NCBI GenBank assembly: GCA_015069695.1
Contig: JADCRZ010000027.1
Span: forward strand, 1-64,000
Source of the DNA: Williamsia sp.
GTDB lineage: Bacteria > Bacteroidota > Bacteroidia > Chitinophagales > Chitinophagaceae
DNA length: 64,000 bases
Direction of reading: 5' to 3'
The notes under the pieces were generated by a model, which was given only the letters and a program-made list of their open reading frames with translations, was not told the origin of the DNA and ran no database searches. The first letter of the stretch is position 1. Each line of letters opens with the position of its first letter. Below, in pieces: positions 18,936-26,605 of the stretch. The position numbers and the translations under genes are program-made.

Positions 18936-19065
18936 ATTTTCTCAGAACCTAATGTTGCTGTAACAAACAACTGGCTGTTACGGGTAAAAATCAGATCCGG
19001 ACAGATGTACCAAAATAACATTCCCGAAAGTGGAAAAAACAGTACCTTGTTCATCCACTTTTACT

Positions 19066-20349
19066 ATGTCTGAACAGATCCTCATTCTGGGAGCCGGTAA
19101 ATCAGCGACTTTTCTGATCAACTACCTCATTCAAGTATCGGCCGCTTATTCCTGGCATATGATTGTTGCCGACCATGATCTTACCCTGGCACAATCTAAA
19201 ACAGGAACTTCGCCTTTCGCGGAAGCTCGTTCCATTGAAGTACAGGCCCTCACCGGAATTGAGAGCCTGATCAGGCAAGCGCAACTGGTGATTGCCTTGT
19301 TACCTCCGCCTCTTTTGCCATCCATTGCTGCCGTTTGCATGCAAGCCAGGAAACCCCTGATAACAGCTTCTTACATAGACAAGGATTTTAAAGCGATGGA
19401 GCGTAACATCAATCAGAGCGGGGTCTTCATTCTCTGTGAAATGGGCCTCGACCCGGGCATCGACCACATGAGCGCCCTTAAATGGATCCATGAGATCCGC
19501 AGCCAAGGTGGCCGCATCCTCTCTTTCAAATCCCACTGCGGCGGGCTTGTATCCCCCCAAAGCGATAGAAACCCCTGGCATTATAAAGTCAGCTGGAACG
19601 CGCGCAATATTGTGCTGGCCGGCAGCGCGGGAGGGATGTACAAAGAAAATGGCAAGATCAAACAACTCAGGTATCACGTCTTATTTGAGAATTGTGAAGA
19701 AATCTCCATCCCGGGGCTCGGAACGCTGGCAGCATACCCGAACCGCGACTCTCTCTCCTACCAGACCGCTTACGGCCTGGAAGATGCCCAAACCTTCCAG
19801 CGTACGACCTTGCGCTACCCTGTCTTTTGTAAAGCCTGGGATGCTGTCGTAAAAGCTGGGCTGACCCGCACTGATGACCTGATAGGTCATCCAACAACTT
19901 TTCAAGAATGGTCATTACCCATTCTCCCATTTATTGTAGAGGAGAACAAACAGCAGCTTCAATACCTCGGCTTGTTCGATGCCGGACCGATCCCGGATCG
20001 CCTGAACAGCTCAGCAGATGTTACGCAGTACCTTGTTGAGAAAAAACTGTCATTGCAGGAAGACGACAGAGACATGATCGTTATGCTGCACCAGATTATA
20101 TATGAACTTAACGGCAAAAAATACCAGTTAGATAGCCAGCTGATCGTTCACGGAAAGAATAAACTTGAAACCGCCATGGCCAAAACAGTCGGCTTCCCCT
20201 TGGGGATTGCAGCCAAACTGATCTTGCTGGACAAGATCAAATTGCGCGGACTGCACATACCCATTCACAAAGAAATTTATGAACCGGTGCTCGCTGAACT
20301 GGCTGAGCACGGTATCAAGTTCCAGGATTCCATCAGGGAATTACTGTAA
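19066..20349 (+). CDS. Saccharopine dehydrogenase / lysine-ketoglutarate reductase family
   Basis: About 427 residues from the ATG at 19066; a GTG at 19030 would add 12 residues before the Rossmann start. The N-terminus reads MSEQILILGAGKSA, an NAD(P)-binding GxGxxx motif. The C-terminal half is the saccharopine dehydrogenase C-terminal domain, with ALKWIHEI and SHCGGLVSP. The family interconverts lysine, 2-oxoglutarate and saccharopine, or saccharopine and glutamate plus aminoadipate semialdehyde; in Bacteroidota it usually serves lysine breakdown. Composition becomes clearly GC-richer here than in the NRPS cluster just upstream. Its end overlaps the convergent Sir2 gene by nine bases. Confidence 0.85.
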   Translation: MSEQILILGAGKSATFLINYLIQVSAAYSWHMIVADHDLTLAQSKTGTSPFAEARSIEVQALTGIESLIRQAQLVIALLPPPLLPSIAAVCMQARKPLITASYIDKDFKAMERNINQSGVFILCEMGLDPGIDHMSALKWIHEIRSQGGRILSFKSHCGGLVSPQSDRNPWHYKVSWNARNIVLAGSAGGMYKENGKIKQLRYHVLFENCEEISIPGLGTLAAYPNRDSLSYQTAYGLEDAQTFQRTTLRYPVFCKAWDAVVKAGLTRTDDLIGHPTTFQEWSLPILPFIVEENKQQLQYLGLFDAGPIPDRLNSSADVTQYLVEKKLSLQEDDRDMIVMLHQIIYELNGKKYQLDSQLIVHGKNKLETAMAKTVGFPLGIAAKLILLDKIKLRGLHIPIHKEIYEPVLAELAEHGIKFQDSIRELL

Positions 20350-21054
20350 AGAAGTGGCTTCAGACAGCTCCATCAGCTTGTCCTTTAACTCCTGGATTCC
20401 CTCTGTAGCAGGCTTTTCAATTTTCGTCAGGTTGTGGATCCGCATCCGCATGCAGGGAGGAACTTGTTTGTCAACAACAAATTTGGGAACAAAAGACGGT
20501 ACATAGTTGACCAGCCCTGCCGCCGGGTATACTACCAGTGACGTGCCTACAACGACAAACACATCGGCCTGCCGGACAATTTCAATGGCTCTCGGGATCA
20601 TCGGTACCTCTTCTTCAAACCAAACAATATGCGGTCTTAGCTGGTAGCCGTCTTCTGCTTTGCTTCCCCATTGGATGTCGTCGTGGATGTCGTATACCAG
20701 GGAAGGATTTTTTTCGCTGCGCATTTTAAAGATCTCGCCGTGGAGGTGAACGACCTGGCTGGAGCCGGCCCGTTCATGGAGGTCGTCAATGTTTTGGGTG
20801 ATGATCGTGACGTCGAAGTGTTTTTCGAGGTCGGCGAGCCCATAATGGGCGGCATTGGGGTGCGCATCGGCCACATTTTTTCTGCGCATGTTGTAGAAAT
20901 CCAGAACCAGTTGCGGGTTTTTTCTCCAGGCACCCGGCGTGGCCACCTCCGTCACCTCATACCCTTCCCACAAACCATCACAATCACGAAAGGTCTTTAA
21001 ACCACTCTCCGCGCTGACACCCGCGCCGGATAACACAACCAGTTTCTGTTTCAT
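20341..21054 (-). CDS. Sir2-family NAD-dependent protein deacylase
   Basis: A 237-residue sirtuin, which removes acyl groups from lysine side chains using NAD. The motifs are GAGVSAESGL at 10-19, TQNIDD at about 86-91 and the catalytic His in HLHGE (H105). Y54 and R57 in FYNMRRK match the Tyr-x-x-Arg pair that marks desuccinylase-type sirtuins such as CobB and SIRT5. The four Cys that normally hold the structural zinc are missing in the stretch 107-150. That loss is known in some bacterial sirtuins, so this is probably still active. It converges on the saccharopine dehydrogenase gene with a nine-base overlap. Confidence 0.9.
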   Translation of the reverse strand: MKQKLVVLSGAGVSAESGLKTFRDCDGLWEGYEVTEVATPGAWRKNPQLVLDFYNMRRKNVADAHPNAAHYGLADLEKHFDVTIITQNIDDLHERAGSSQVVHLHGEIFKMRSEKNPSLVYDIHDDIQWGSKAEDGYQLRPHIVWFEEEVPMIPRAIEIVRQADVFVVVGTSLVVYPAAGLVNYVPSFVPKFVVDKQVPPCMRMRIHNLTKIEKPATEGIQELKDKLMELSEATSLQ

Positions 21055-21058
21055 CCCA

Positions 21059-21066
21059 CAAAATTA
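21059..21066 (-). promoter_or_regulatory. Possible -7 box of the sirtuin gene
   Basis: On the minus strand this reads TAATTTTG, an exact TAnnTTTG element, ending four bases before the ATG at 21054. A start of transcription about seven bases on would give an almost leaderless mRNA. No -33 TTTG is visible at the right distance, so confidence is low. Confidence 0.3.
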
Positions 21067-21173
21067 GAGAATTTATAAACCACTTACGCGCCGCCCACCC
21101 GGGCTCGCGCACCTTATTGCGGGGGTGTGTCGATTCTTTTTTAAAAATTTCCTGCAGGTACTGCGTTAAGCTT

Positions 21174-21593
21174 CTATAACCAAGCCTTCTCCCCTGCCAG
21201 CTCCAGCACGGTGTTCCATTCTGCCTCCGTAACCGGTTGAACAGATAGACGCGAGAGCTTCACAAGCGCCATCTCTGCCAGTCTTTTCTCCCCCTTGATC
21301 TGCCGCAGGGTAACAGCTTTGTCCAGCTTCTTAACAGGTTCTATATCTACAGCTACCCAGTTGGAATCTTCGGAAGTGGGATCCTGGTAAAAAGCTTTGG
21401 TGATCCGGGCAATGCCTACGATCTCGGTTCCTTCTCCACTGTGATAGTAAAAAGCCTGGTCGCCCGGTTGCATCTGGCGCAGGAAGTTGCGGGCTGCATA
21501 GTTGCGTACACCTGTCCAGGCAGTAAAGCCGTCTTTTTCCAATTGTTCCCAGCTATACGAAGCCGGTTCAGATTTTAAAAGCCAATAAGCCAT
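21174..21593 (-). CDS. EVE domain-containing protein
   Basis: A 139-residue single-domain protein of the EVE family, related to PUA and YTH folds that bind modified bases. The hallmark beginning MAYWLLKSEPASYSWEQL, then WTGVRNYAARNFLR and PGDQAFYYHSG, is textbook for the family. Length is normal. The biological role is not settled; many members are thought to bind modified nucleotides in DNA or RNA. Transcribed alone, with a long non-coding region upstream. Confidence 0.93.
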   Translation of the reverse strand: MAYWLLKSEPASYSWEQLEKDGFTAWTGVRNYAARNFLRQMQPGDQAFYYHSGEGTEIVGIARITKAFYQDPTSEDSNWVAVDIEPVKKLDKAVTLRQIKGEKRLAEMALVKLSRLSVQPVTEAEWNTVLELAGEKAWL

Positions 21594-21597
21594 AAAG

Positions 21598-21627
21598 TTG
21601 GTTTTTTAAAAAGTTTATCTATATTCG
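21598..21627 (+). promoter_or_regulatory. Possible promoter of a non-coding transcript
   Basis: TTG at 21598-21600, a 19-base spacer and TATATTCG at 21620-21627, one base from TAnnTTTG. It points rightward into a stretch with no gene that ends in a terminator-like hairpin. Weak on its own. Confidence 0.25.
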
Positions 21628-21633
21628 CTCGCC

Positions 21634-21894
21634 CAATCTTTTTTAGTTTTTTTTCGTACACAGCAATCCAGCCTCTATGTAATCTCGTATCTGATTATGA
21701 CTTACACATTTAGTTAAACATGATGTGTAAGCAGAACAGAGATTCAGGTATTCAAAGTAGACAATTTTTTTTGACAAAATATTGAATAGATCAATCCGGT
21801 CTCTTGTGAGCAAGTGGCGGAATGATCTGTAAAGACGGTGTATAGTGGGATTTTCAAACCGGCCGGCCCTTTTTATGGCTGGCCTTTTCTTTTT
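21634..21894 (+). ncRNA. Candidate non-coding RNA in a 443-base intergenic region
   Basis: No coding frame with family resemblance lies between the EVE gene and the cytochrome b gene. The stretch has a possible promoter at 21598-21627, an exact 9-base inverted repeat (21701-21709 with 21723-21731, 13-base loop), and a terminator-like hairpin at 21861-21894. No plus-strand gene upstream needs that terminator. The boundaries given run from the predicted start to the terminator. I recognise no named RNA family; an RNA hairpin of a longer 5' leader is the alternative. Confidence 0.25.
21861..21894 (+). terminator. Rho-independent terminator without an upstream gene
   Basis: GGCCGGCC at 21861-21868 pairs with GGCTGGCC at 21877-21884 (one G-U pair, 8-base loop), followed by TTTTCTTTTT. 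On the plus strand this is a good intrinsic terminator. On the minus strand the U tract is poor. Confidence 0.6.
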
Positions 21895-22036
21895 AAGTAT
21901 CACATTTTTATAACATCCCTGAAACAAAGCAACCACAAAGGGCGATAAATGCTAATTTTATACAGGGAGTGAAGCGTAAATTATTAGCGGCGTTTCCAGG
22001 CCCGCTCCCCTCATCTCCATCCCTTTTATACAACAT

Positions 22037-22738
22037 ATGAAAACCATCATCAAAAAGCATCCGCTGGCCGTCCGCTGGTTTCACTGGATCAATTTTCCGG
22101 TCCTGGCCATCATGATCTGGAGCGGCCTGCTGATCTACTGGGCCAATGATGTATACCGGATCGGGTTTGGTTCCACCACCCTGCTGAAATTTTTTCCGGA
22201 TTCTTTTTACAAGGCCCTCAACATTCCATTCCGGCTCGCAGAGGGCATGGCCTATCACTTTGTATTTATGTGGCTTTTTGCCATCAACGGGATCTTATAT
22301 GTTCTTTTTACATTGATATCCGGACAATGGCGGTACCTCTTCCCTGACAGAAGATCCTTTCAAGAAGCCTGGCTGGTAATCCTGCACGATCTGCATATCA
22401 GGAGATCGGCTCCTCCTCAACTCAAGTACAACGGAGCTCAGAAAATTACTTATACAGCGATCATCCTGATGGGATTGGGTTCTCTGCTTTCCGGCCTGGC
22501 CATCTACAAACCTGCCCAGCTAAATTGGCTTTGCAGCTTGATGGGCGGCTATACCGTTGCCCGGGTGATCCATTTTGTGCTGACAATCGGTTATTGCCTG
22601 TTTTTTGTAGTGCACATCCTGCAGGTCATCCGGGCAGGATGGAACAACTTCAGCTCCATGGTTACCGGCTTCGAGGTAGCTGATACGCCCAAACAACCTG
22701 CCGCTTCTGCTGTTAACCAGGAGCCACCAATCATATAG
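22037..22738 (+). CDS. Cytochrome b/b6 domain membrane protein
   Basis: A 233-residue integral membrane protein of the cytochrome b561 / Ni-hydrogenase b-subunit type. It starts with HPLAVRWFHWINFPVL, the usual first haem-binding helix (His at the HW pair). Further helices carry histidines in AYHFVFMWLF, VIHFVLTIGY and FVVHILQV. Such proteins pass electrons between quinone and an attached oxidoreductase. Its stop is one base before the start of a molybdopterin oxidoreductase, so the two form an operon and probably a complex. Confidence 0.85.
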   Translation: MKTIIKKHPLAVRWFHWINFPVLAIMIWSGLLIYWANDVYRIGFGSTTLLKFFPDSFYKALNIPFRLAEGMAYHFVFMWLFAINGILYVLFTLISGQWRYLFPDRRSFQEAWLVILHDLHIRRSAPPQLKYNGAQKITYTAIILMGLGSLLSGLAIYKPAQLNWLCSLMGGYTVARVIHFVLTIGYCLFFVVHILQVIRAGWNNFSSMVTGFEVADTPKQPAASAVNQEPPII

Positions 22739-22739
22739 C

Positions 22740-23522
22740 ATGAAAAAAATCTTTCCTTTTTTCAAATCAAAAGGTCCCCGTACCCAGGAAGACCTGATTC
22801 GCAGAAAAACCATTGGATCTTTCCTCTTATTCTTTTTGCTGATCGCACTGGCCATATTCGGCTGGATGCAATTGCGCGTTGCCACTCCCGGCCGCTTGTC
22901 AGATGGCGTGCAAAAACCTTTGCGCAAGGTGCTTGATGTCAACGAAAAGATTTTCAATAGGAATTTCAGCACCCAGCACCTGTCAAAAACCTATCCTGTG
23001 TCGGCTGCAGACAAAAAGGTAAGGGTAAATGGCGATGTAGGAATGAGCGATGATTTTGATCCGGCTTCCTGGAAGCTCCAACTGGTAAAGGCCAGCGGCG
23101 ATACCCTGCTGCTCACGCTGGATGATCTGAAAAAGCTTCCCAAAACCGAAATCGTATTTGATTTCAAATGCATCGAAGGCTGGAGCCAGATCACGCATTG
23201 GGGCGGTGTCCGCTTCCAGGATTTTGTAAAAGCCTATCACCTGGAGAAAGAAGCTTCCATGAAGTACATTGGCATGCATACACCCGATGAAGAATACTAT
23301 GTCGGCATCGATATGCCCAGCGCCCTCCACCCGCAAACCCTGCTCTGCTACGAAATGAACGGCAAGCCGCTGCCCCTCAACCAAGGCCAGCCACTGCGCA
23401 TGATCATACCTGTTAAATACGGCATCAAAAGCCTTAAGCGCATCGGCACTCTTTTTTTCAGCGAAAGCCGTCCACCGGATTACTGGTTTGAGAGAGGGTA
23501 TGATTATTACGCGGGGTTGTAG
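22740..23522 (+). CDS. Membrane-anchored molybdopterin oxidoreductase (sulfite oxidase fold)
   Basis: A 260-residue protein with one N-terminal membrane segment (about residues 25-43) and a sulfite-oxidase / YedY-like molybdopterin domain. The Cys that would hold molybdenum is in FKCIEGWSQITHWGG, a typical motif of the fold. It is likely anchored with the catalytic domain outside the cytoplasm and takes or gives electrons through the cytochrome b encoded just upstream. The substrate is unknown; members act on sulfite, sulfoxides or methionine sulfoxide. There is no Tat twin-arginine of the classical form, although RRKT precedes the membrane segment. Confidence 0.83.
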   Translation: MKKIFPFFKSKGPRTQEDLIRRKTIGSFLLFFLLIALAIFGWMQLRVATPGRLSDGVQKPLRKVLDVNEKIFNRNFSTQHLSKTYPVSAADKKVRVNGDVGMSDDFDPASWKLQLVKASGDTLLLTLDDLKKLPKTEIVFDFKCIEGWSQITHWGGVRFQDFVKAYHLEKEASMKYIGMHTPDEEYYVGIDMPSALHPQTLLCYEMNGKPLPLNQGQPLRMIIPVKYGIKSLKRIGTLFFSESRPPDYWFERGYDYYAGL

Positions 23523-23645
23523 TCTGAACCATAGTTTACAGGATGTGGAGGGGAATGTCTTGAACCTTGATTTACAGGATTAAAGGGATGCTGAAACCAC
23601 GAACGTCTCAGCATCCCTTTAATCCTGTAAATCAAGGTTCAGACT
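23521..23645. repeat. Large intergenic palindrome with a duplicated arm
   Basis: A perfect inverted repeat: left arm 23561-23594, right arm 23608-23641, 34 of 34 bases matching, loop of 13 bases. A second, slightly different copy of the outer part of the left arm lies at 23521-23544 and can pair with 23622-23645. The unit resembles the palindromic intergenic repeats seen scattered in this bacterial group. It fills the whole gap between two convergent genes and overlaps both stop codons, so it may act as a two-way terminator. Confidence 0.9.
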
Positions 23646-24582
23646 AAAAAGTATTCCTCACCGGCAATACCGTATACCCCTTTTTCTTCAACAAACTCAA
23701 CACCCCTCTCTCTCCGGCTAGATGCGCTGCACCTACGGCGAAGAGATAGCTCCCTTGGGTAGTAATTGTACCAATTTTAGTAACCCAGTCCTGGTTCCTG
23801 TTGTAGAGCAGGAGGTTCATATATTTTTCCATGCCGCCATCTTCCCTGCTGGAGAGTTCGTTGATTTTTTGGAGGTCTTGCGTGCGGTATACGCGGATGA
23901 GTTCTTTGGTTTGCTCGGCGCCGGCATCCAGGCTGTCGAGCGATTTTACCAGTTCCTTCGCTTGCTCCTGGTAAGGGATGCTGTCGAATACGCTGGCCTG
24001 AAATTTCATGCTTTCCAGTCCCTTGATCTCTTTTTTGTAAGGCTTGGCCTCATTCATGATCATCTGCTCCATGCCGTTTTTCTCCGGGCAGGTCATGCGT
24101 TGTTCTTCTATCATGGTGCTGATGAACATGGGCTTGAAAGATTCCATCATTTGCAGCGGAATGGGGGAAGGATTTTTGGCAAAGTAATCCTTTAGCTTGC
24201 TGTATTCTTCGGGGGTGAGCAGGTCAGAGAGTTTTTGGTTGCCGTTCATGCGGATGTACGACATCACACTCATCATCTCCATCATGTCGTCCATATCTAC
24301 TTCAAAGTAGATCTTGTCCACATCGCGGATGATCCCTTTCAAACTGTCCCCTAACTTGATATCGTTTGAACAGAGGATGTGCATGGTGCCGAAGATATAA
24401 GAGGGCTTTTGCATGCCGTTGCCGGATACCTGCCAGAGCAGGGTGTTTTCTTCCGATTTTGTTGCAGCCCCGGTTCCTTTTTGAGCAGCCGGCTTGCTTT
24501 TGGATGTTTCATTCTGTGCACAGGCAAAGGTGGCAATGAGTACCAGGATACCGGCAGGGAGCAGGACTTTTTTCAGGTTCAT
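23644..24582 (-). CDS. TraB/GumN family protein, exported
   Basis: A 312-residue TraB/GumN-family protein with a signal peptide (MNLKKVLLPAGILVLIATF, then ACAQ). Family markers are SYIFGTMHI near residue 62 and the final GAAHLAGERGVLSLLKKKGY. The family is distantly related to Tiki-type metalloproteases, and the conserved His and Glu in these motifs would hold the metal. Its role in bacteria is not established. Its stop lies in the right arm of the palindromic repeat. Downstream of the UbiD-family gene, 45 bases apart, so probably co-transcribed. Confidence 0.87.
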   Translation of the reverse strand: MNLKKVLLPAGILVLIATFACAQNETSKSKPAAQKGTGAATKSEENTLLWQVSGNGMQKPSYIFGTMHILCSNDIKLGDSLKGIIRDVDKIYFEVDMDDMMEMMSVMSYIRMNGNQKLSDLLTPEEYSKLKDYFAKNPSPIPLQMMESFKPMFISTMIEEQRMTCPEKNGMEQMIMNEAKPYKKEIKGLESMKFQASVFDSIPYQEQAKELVKSLDSLDAGAEQTKELIRVYRTQDLQKINELSSREDGGMEKYMNLLLYNRNQDWVTKIGTITTQGSYLFAVGAAHLAGERGVLSLLKKKGYTVLPVRNTF

Positions 24583-24627
24583 GATCCAGATCTGTTTATA
24601 AATAAATAGGTGTTGGTACGGAAAATA

Positions 24628-26550
24628 TTATTGTACCATTGCTTCTTCTCCGTACAACTGATTTTTAAATTTAAGCGAAGGAGAAGGGATAAAGGGGCCG
24701 ATGTTCAGGTCGTTCCATTTCCGGTCTACAGCTTCGATCGTTTCATCTGCCGCTACAATGATGTTGGGCCAGTCGCGCTGAAAATTATCCAGTTCCTTGG
24801 TTTTACGCGTGCCGTCCAATCCCATGCAGGCAATCATTTTGCCTTGCTGCAGCCCGGATGGCCTGCTGGCGGGAATACTGTCCCGTTTAGGATCCAGGTT
24901 GTTGCAAAAGCGCCAGAGTGCAACCGGAAGATCGTGCGCATCAACGGTATGTTCTACATACAAGATCAGCTTGGTGCTTTCTGCATCCGGGAGCGCAGTT
25001 ATTTTTTCATGCAAATCCCTGATATGTCCCCGCCGTTTTTTTTCCACTGCGATAACAAGGCAGGGAATTTTTTTATCAAGCAGGGACAGGTTTACACTCG
25101 TTATCTCAGGAAACTGTTGGCGGAGTTCATCTTCAGATAAATGCCAGCTGTCTTCCCCGGCTGCATACTCATCTGCTACTTCTTCCTCGTATTTCCGGGT
25201 TCCATCGATGCACATCTTTCCGCCAAATCCTAATTTGCTGCAGCTGTGATCCAGCACGTCCATCGGACCGCTGCTGAATGAAATATCCTCCAGGGGATGC
25301 AGGTTGCGGAAAACCCATTGCGCGAGGGACAGATAGTCCTGGATCTTGACATGCTCATCCGTAAGCACCAGGATCTTGTTAAACATCATCTGCCCGGCGC
25401 CCCAGAGTGCGTTCATTACTTTTTGTCCCTGTCCGGCATATTCCTTTTTGATCTGGGCAATTACCAGGTTGTGAAACACGCCTTCAACCGGCATGTCCAT
25501 GTCGATGATCTCCGGCACCATCGTCATTTTAATGGGTGCGAGAAAAATGCGTTCAGTGGCTTTGCCTAACCAGGCATCTTCCTGCGGCGGAATACCAACA
25601 ATAGTAGCCGGATAGATCGCGCCTTTTCTATGGGTGATGCAGGTGACGTGAAACTTCGGGTACCAATCTGGCAAGGAATAATAACCTGTATGGTCCCCGA
25701 ATGGTCCTTCCCAAATAAGTTCATCGGTGGGGTCCACATATCCTTCAATGATAAAATCTGCATCTGCAGGCACTTCGATGGCAGGCTGGGTGATGCAGCG
25801 TACCAGTTCCACTTTTTTCTTCCGGAGAAAACCCGCCAGCATGTATTCATCCACGTTTTCAGGCAGGGGTGCCGTGGCACTGTAAGCATAAACAGGATCG
25901 CCGCCAAGCGCAACGGCCACCGGCATTCTCTCGCCTGTTTTTTTATACTCTGAAAAATGTTTGGCTGAAACCTTGTGCTTGTGCCAGTGCATACCGGTCA
26001 TCGTAGGAGAAAATACCTGCATGCGATACATGCCTACGTTGCGGGTCTGCGTTACGGGGTCTTTGGTATGGATGATGGGAAGCGTTACAAACGGTCCGCC
26101 ATCTTTGGGCCAGCAGGTAATCACCGGCAGCTGCGTCATGTCCGGATCTTTCCATACCACTTCCTGGCATTCACCGCGTCCTGCTTTTACGGCGGGCATC
26201 CAGCTGGCAAAACGGGCCAGCTGCGGCAGCATGCGGAGTTTGTCCAGGATGCCTTCCTTCGGACCAGCCAGCATTTTAAAAAGATCTTCTATTTCGGTGG
26301 CTACATCGTTGAGGTGCTCCACGCCAAGGGCGAGGCACATTCTTTTTTCACTTCCGTACGCATTCATCAAGACCGGAAAGGGGGTGCCGGTATTTTCAAA
26401 AAGGAGGGCTTTGCCTCCATCACCGCTCTTGCTGATCCGGTCTGTAATTTCAGCGATCTCTAATTTCGGATCAACAAAGGTTTTGATGCGGAGCAACTCT
26501 CCTGCCTTTTCCAGCTTGTCAACAAATTCACGCAAATTTCTAAACGCCAT
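24628..26550 (-). CDS. UbiD-family decarboxylase
   Basis: About 640 residues starting at the ATG at 26548-26550 (MAFRNLREFVDKLEKAGEL). An upstream start would add 34 residues that do not look like the family. UbiD enzymes use prenylated FMN to remove carboxyl groups from aromatic or unsaturated acids, as in quinone synthesis. Motifs include GMHWHKHK, VGIPPQEDAWLGKATERIFLAP (partly 25550-25600) and WEGPFGDHTGYYS, with the conserved Glu and Arg of the active site region. It is longer than E. coli UbiD (about 500). A role in menaquinone synthesis is the usual guess in this group. Confidence 0.87.
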   Translation of the reverse strand: MAFRNLREFVDKLEKAGELLRIKTFVDPKLEIAEITDRISKSGDGGKALLFENTGTPFPVLMNAYGSEKRMCLALGVEHLNDVATEIEDLFKMLAGPKEGILDKLRMLPQLARFASWMPAVKAGRGECQEVVWKDPDMTQLPVITCWPKDGGPFVTLPIIHTKDPVTQTRNVGMYRMQVFSPTMTGMHWHKHKVSAKHFSEYKKTGERMPVAVALGGDPVYAYSATAPLPENVDEYMLAGFLRKKKVELVRCITQPAIEVPADADFIIEGYVDPTDELIWEGPFGDHTGYYSLPDWYPKFHVTCITHRKGAIYPATIVGIPPQEDAWLGKATERIFLAPIKMTMVPEIIDMDMPVEGVFHNLVIAQIKKEYAGQGQKVMNALWGAGQMMFNKILVLTDEHVKIQDYLSLAQWVFRNLHPLEDISFSSGPMDVLDHSCSKLGFGGKMCIDGTRKYEEEVADEYAAGEDSWHLSEDELRQQFPEITSVNLSLLDKKIPCLVIAVEKKRRGHIRDLHEKITALPDAESTKLILYVEHTVDAHDLPVALWRFCNNLDPKRDSIPASRPSGLQQGKMIACMGLDGTRKTKELDNFQRDWPNIIVAADETIEAVDRKWNDLNIGPFIPSPSLKFKNQLYGEEAMVQ

Positions 26551-26605
26551 GCCTGCTTTTTTCGGTTCAAAGGTATAACAGAAAGGAAAGCGGGAATGTT
26601 TTGTG

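Noticed and set aside
21643-21936. 97-codon open frame on the minus strand between EVE and cytochrome b genes
   Set aside because: Low-complexity, Lys-rich start, no family resemblance; it runs through the terminator hairpin. More likely non-coding.
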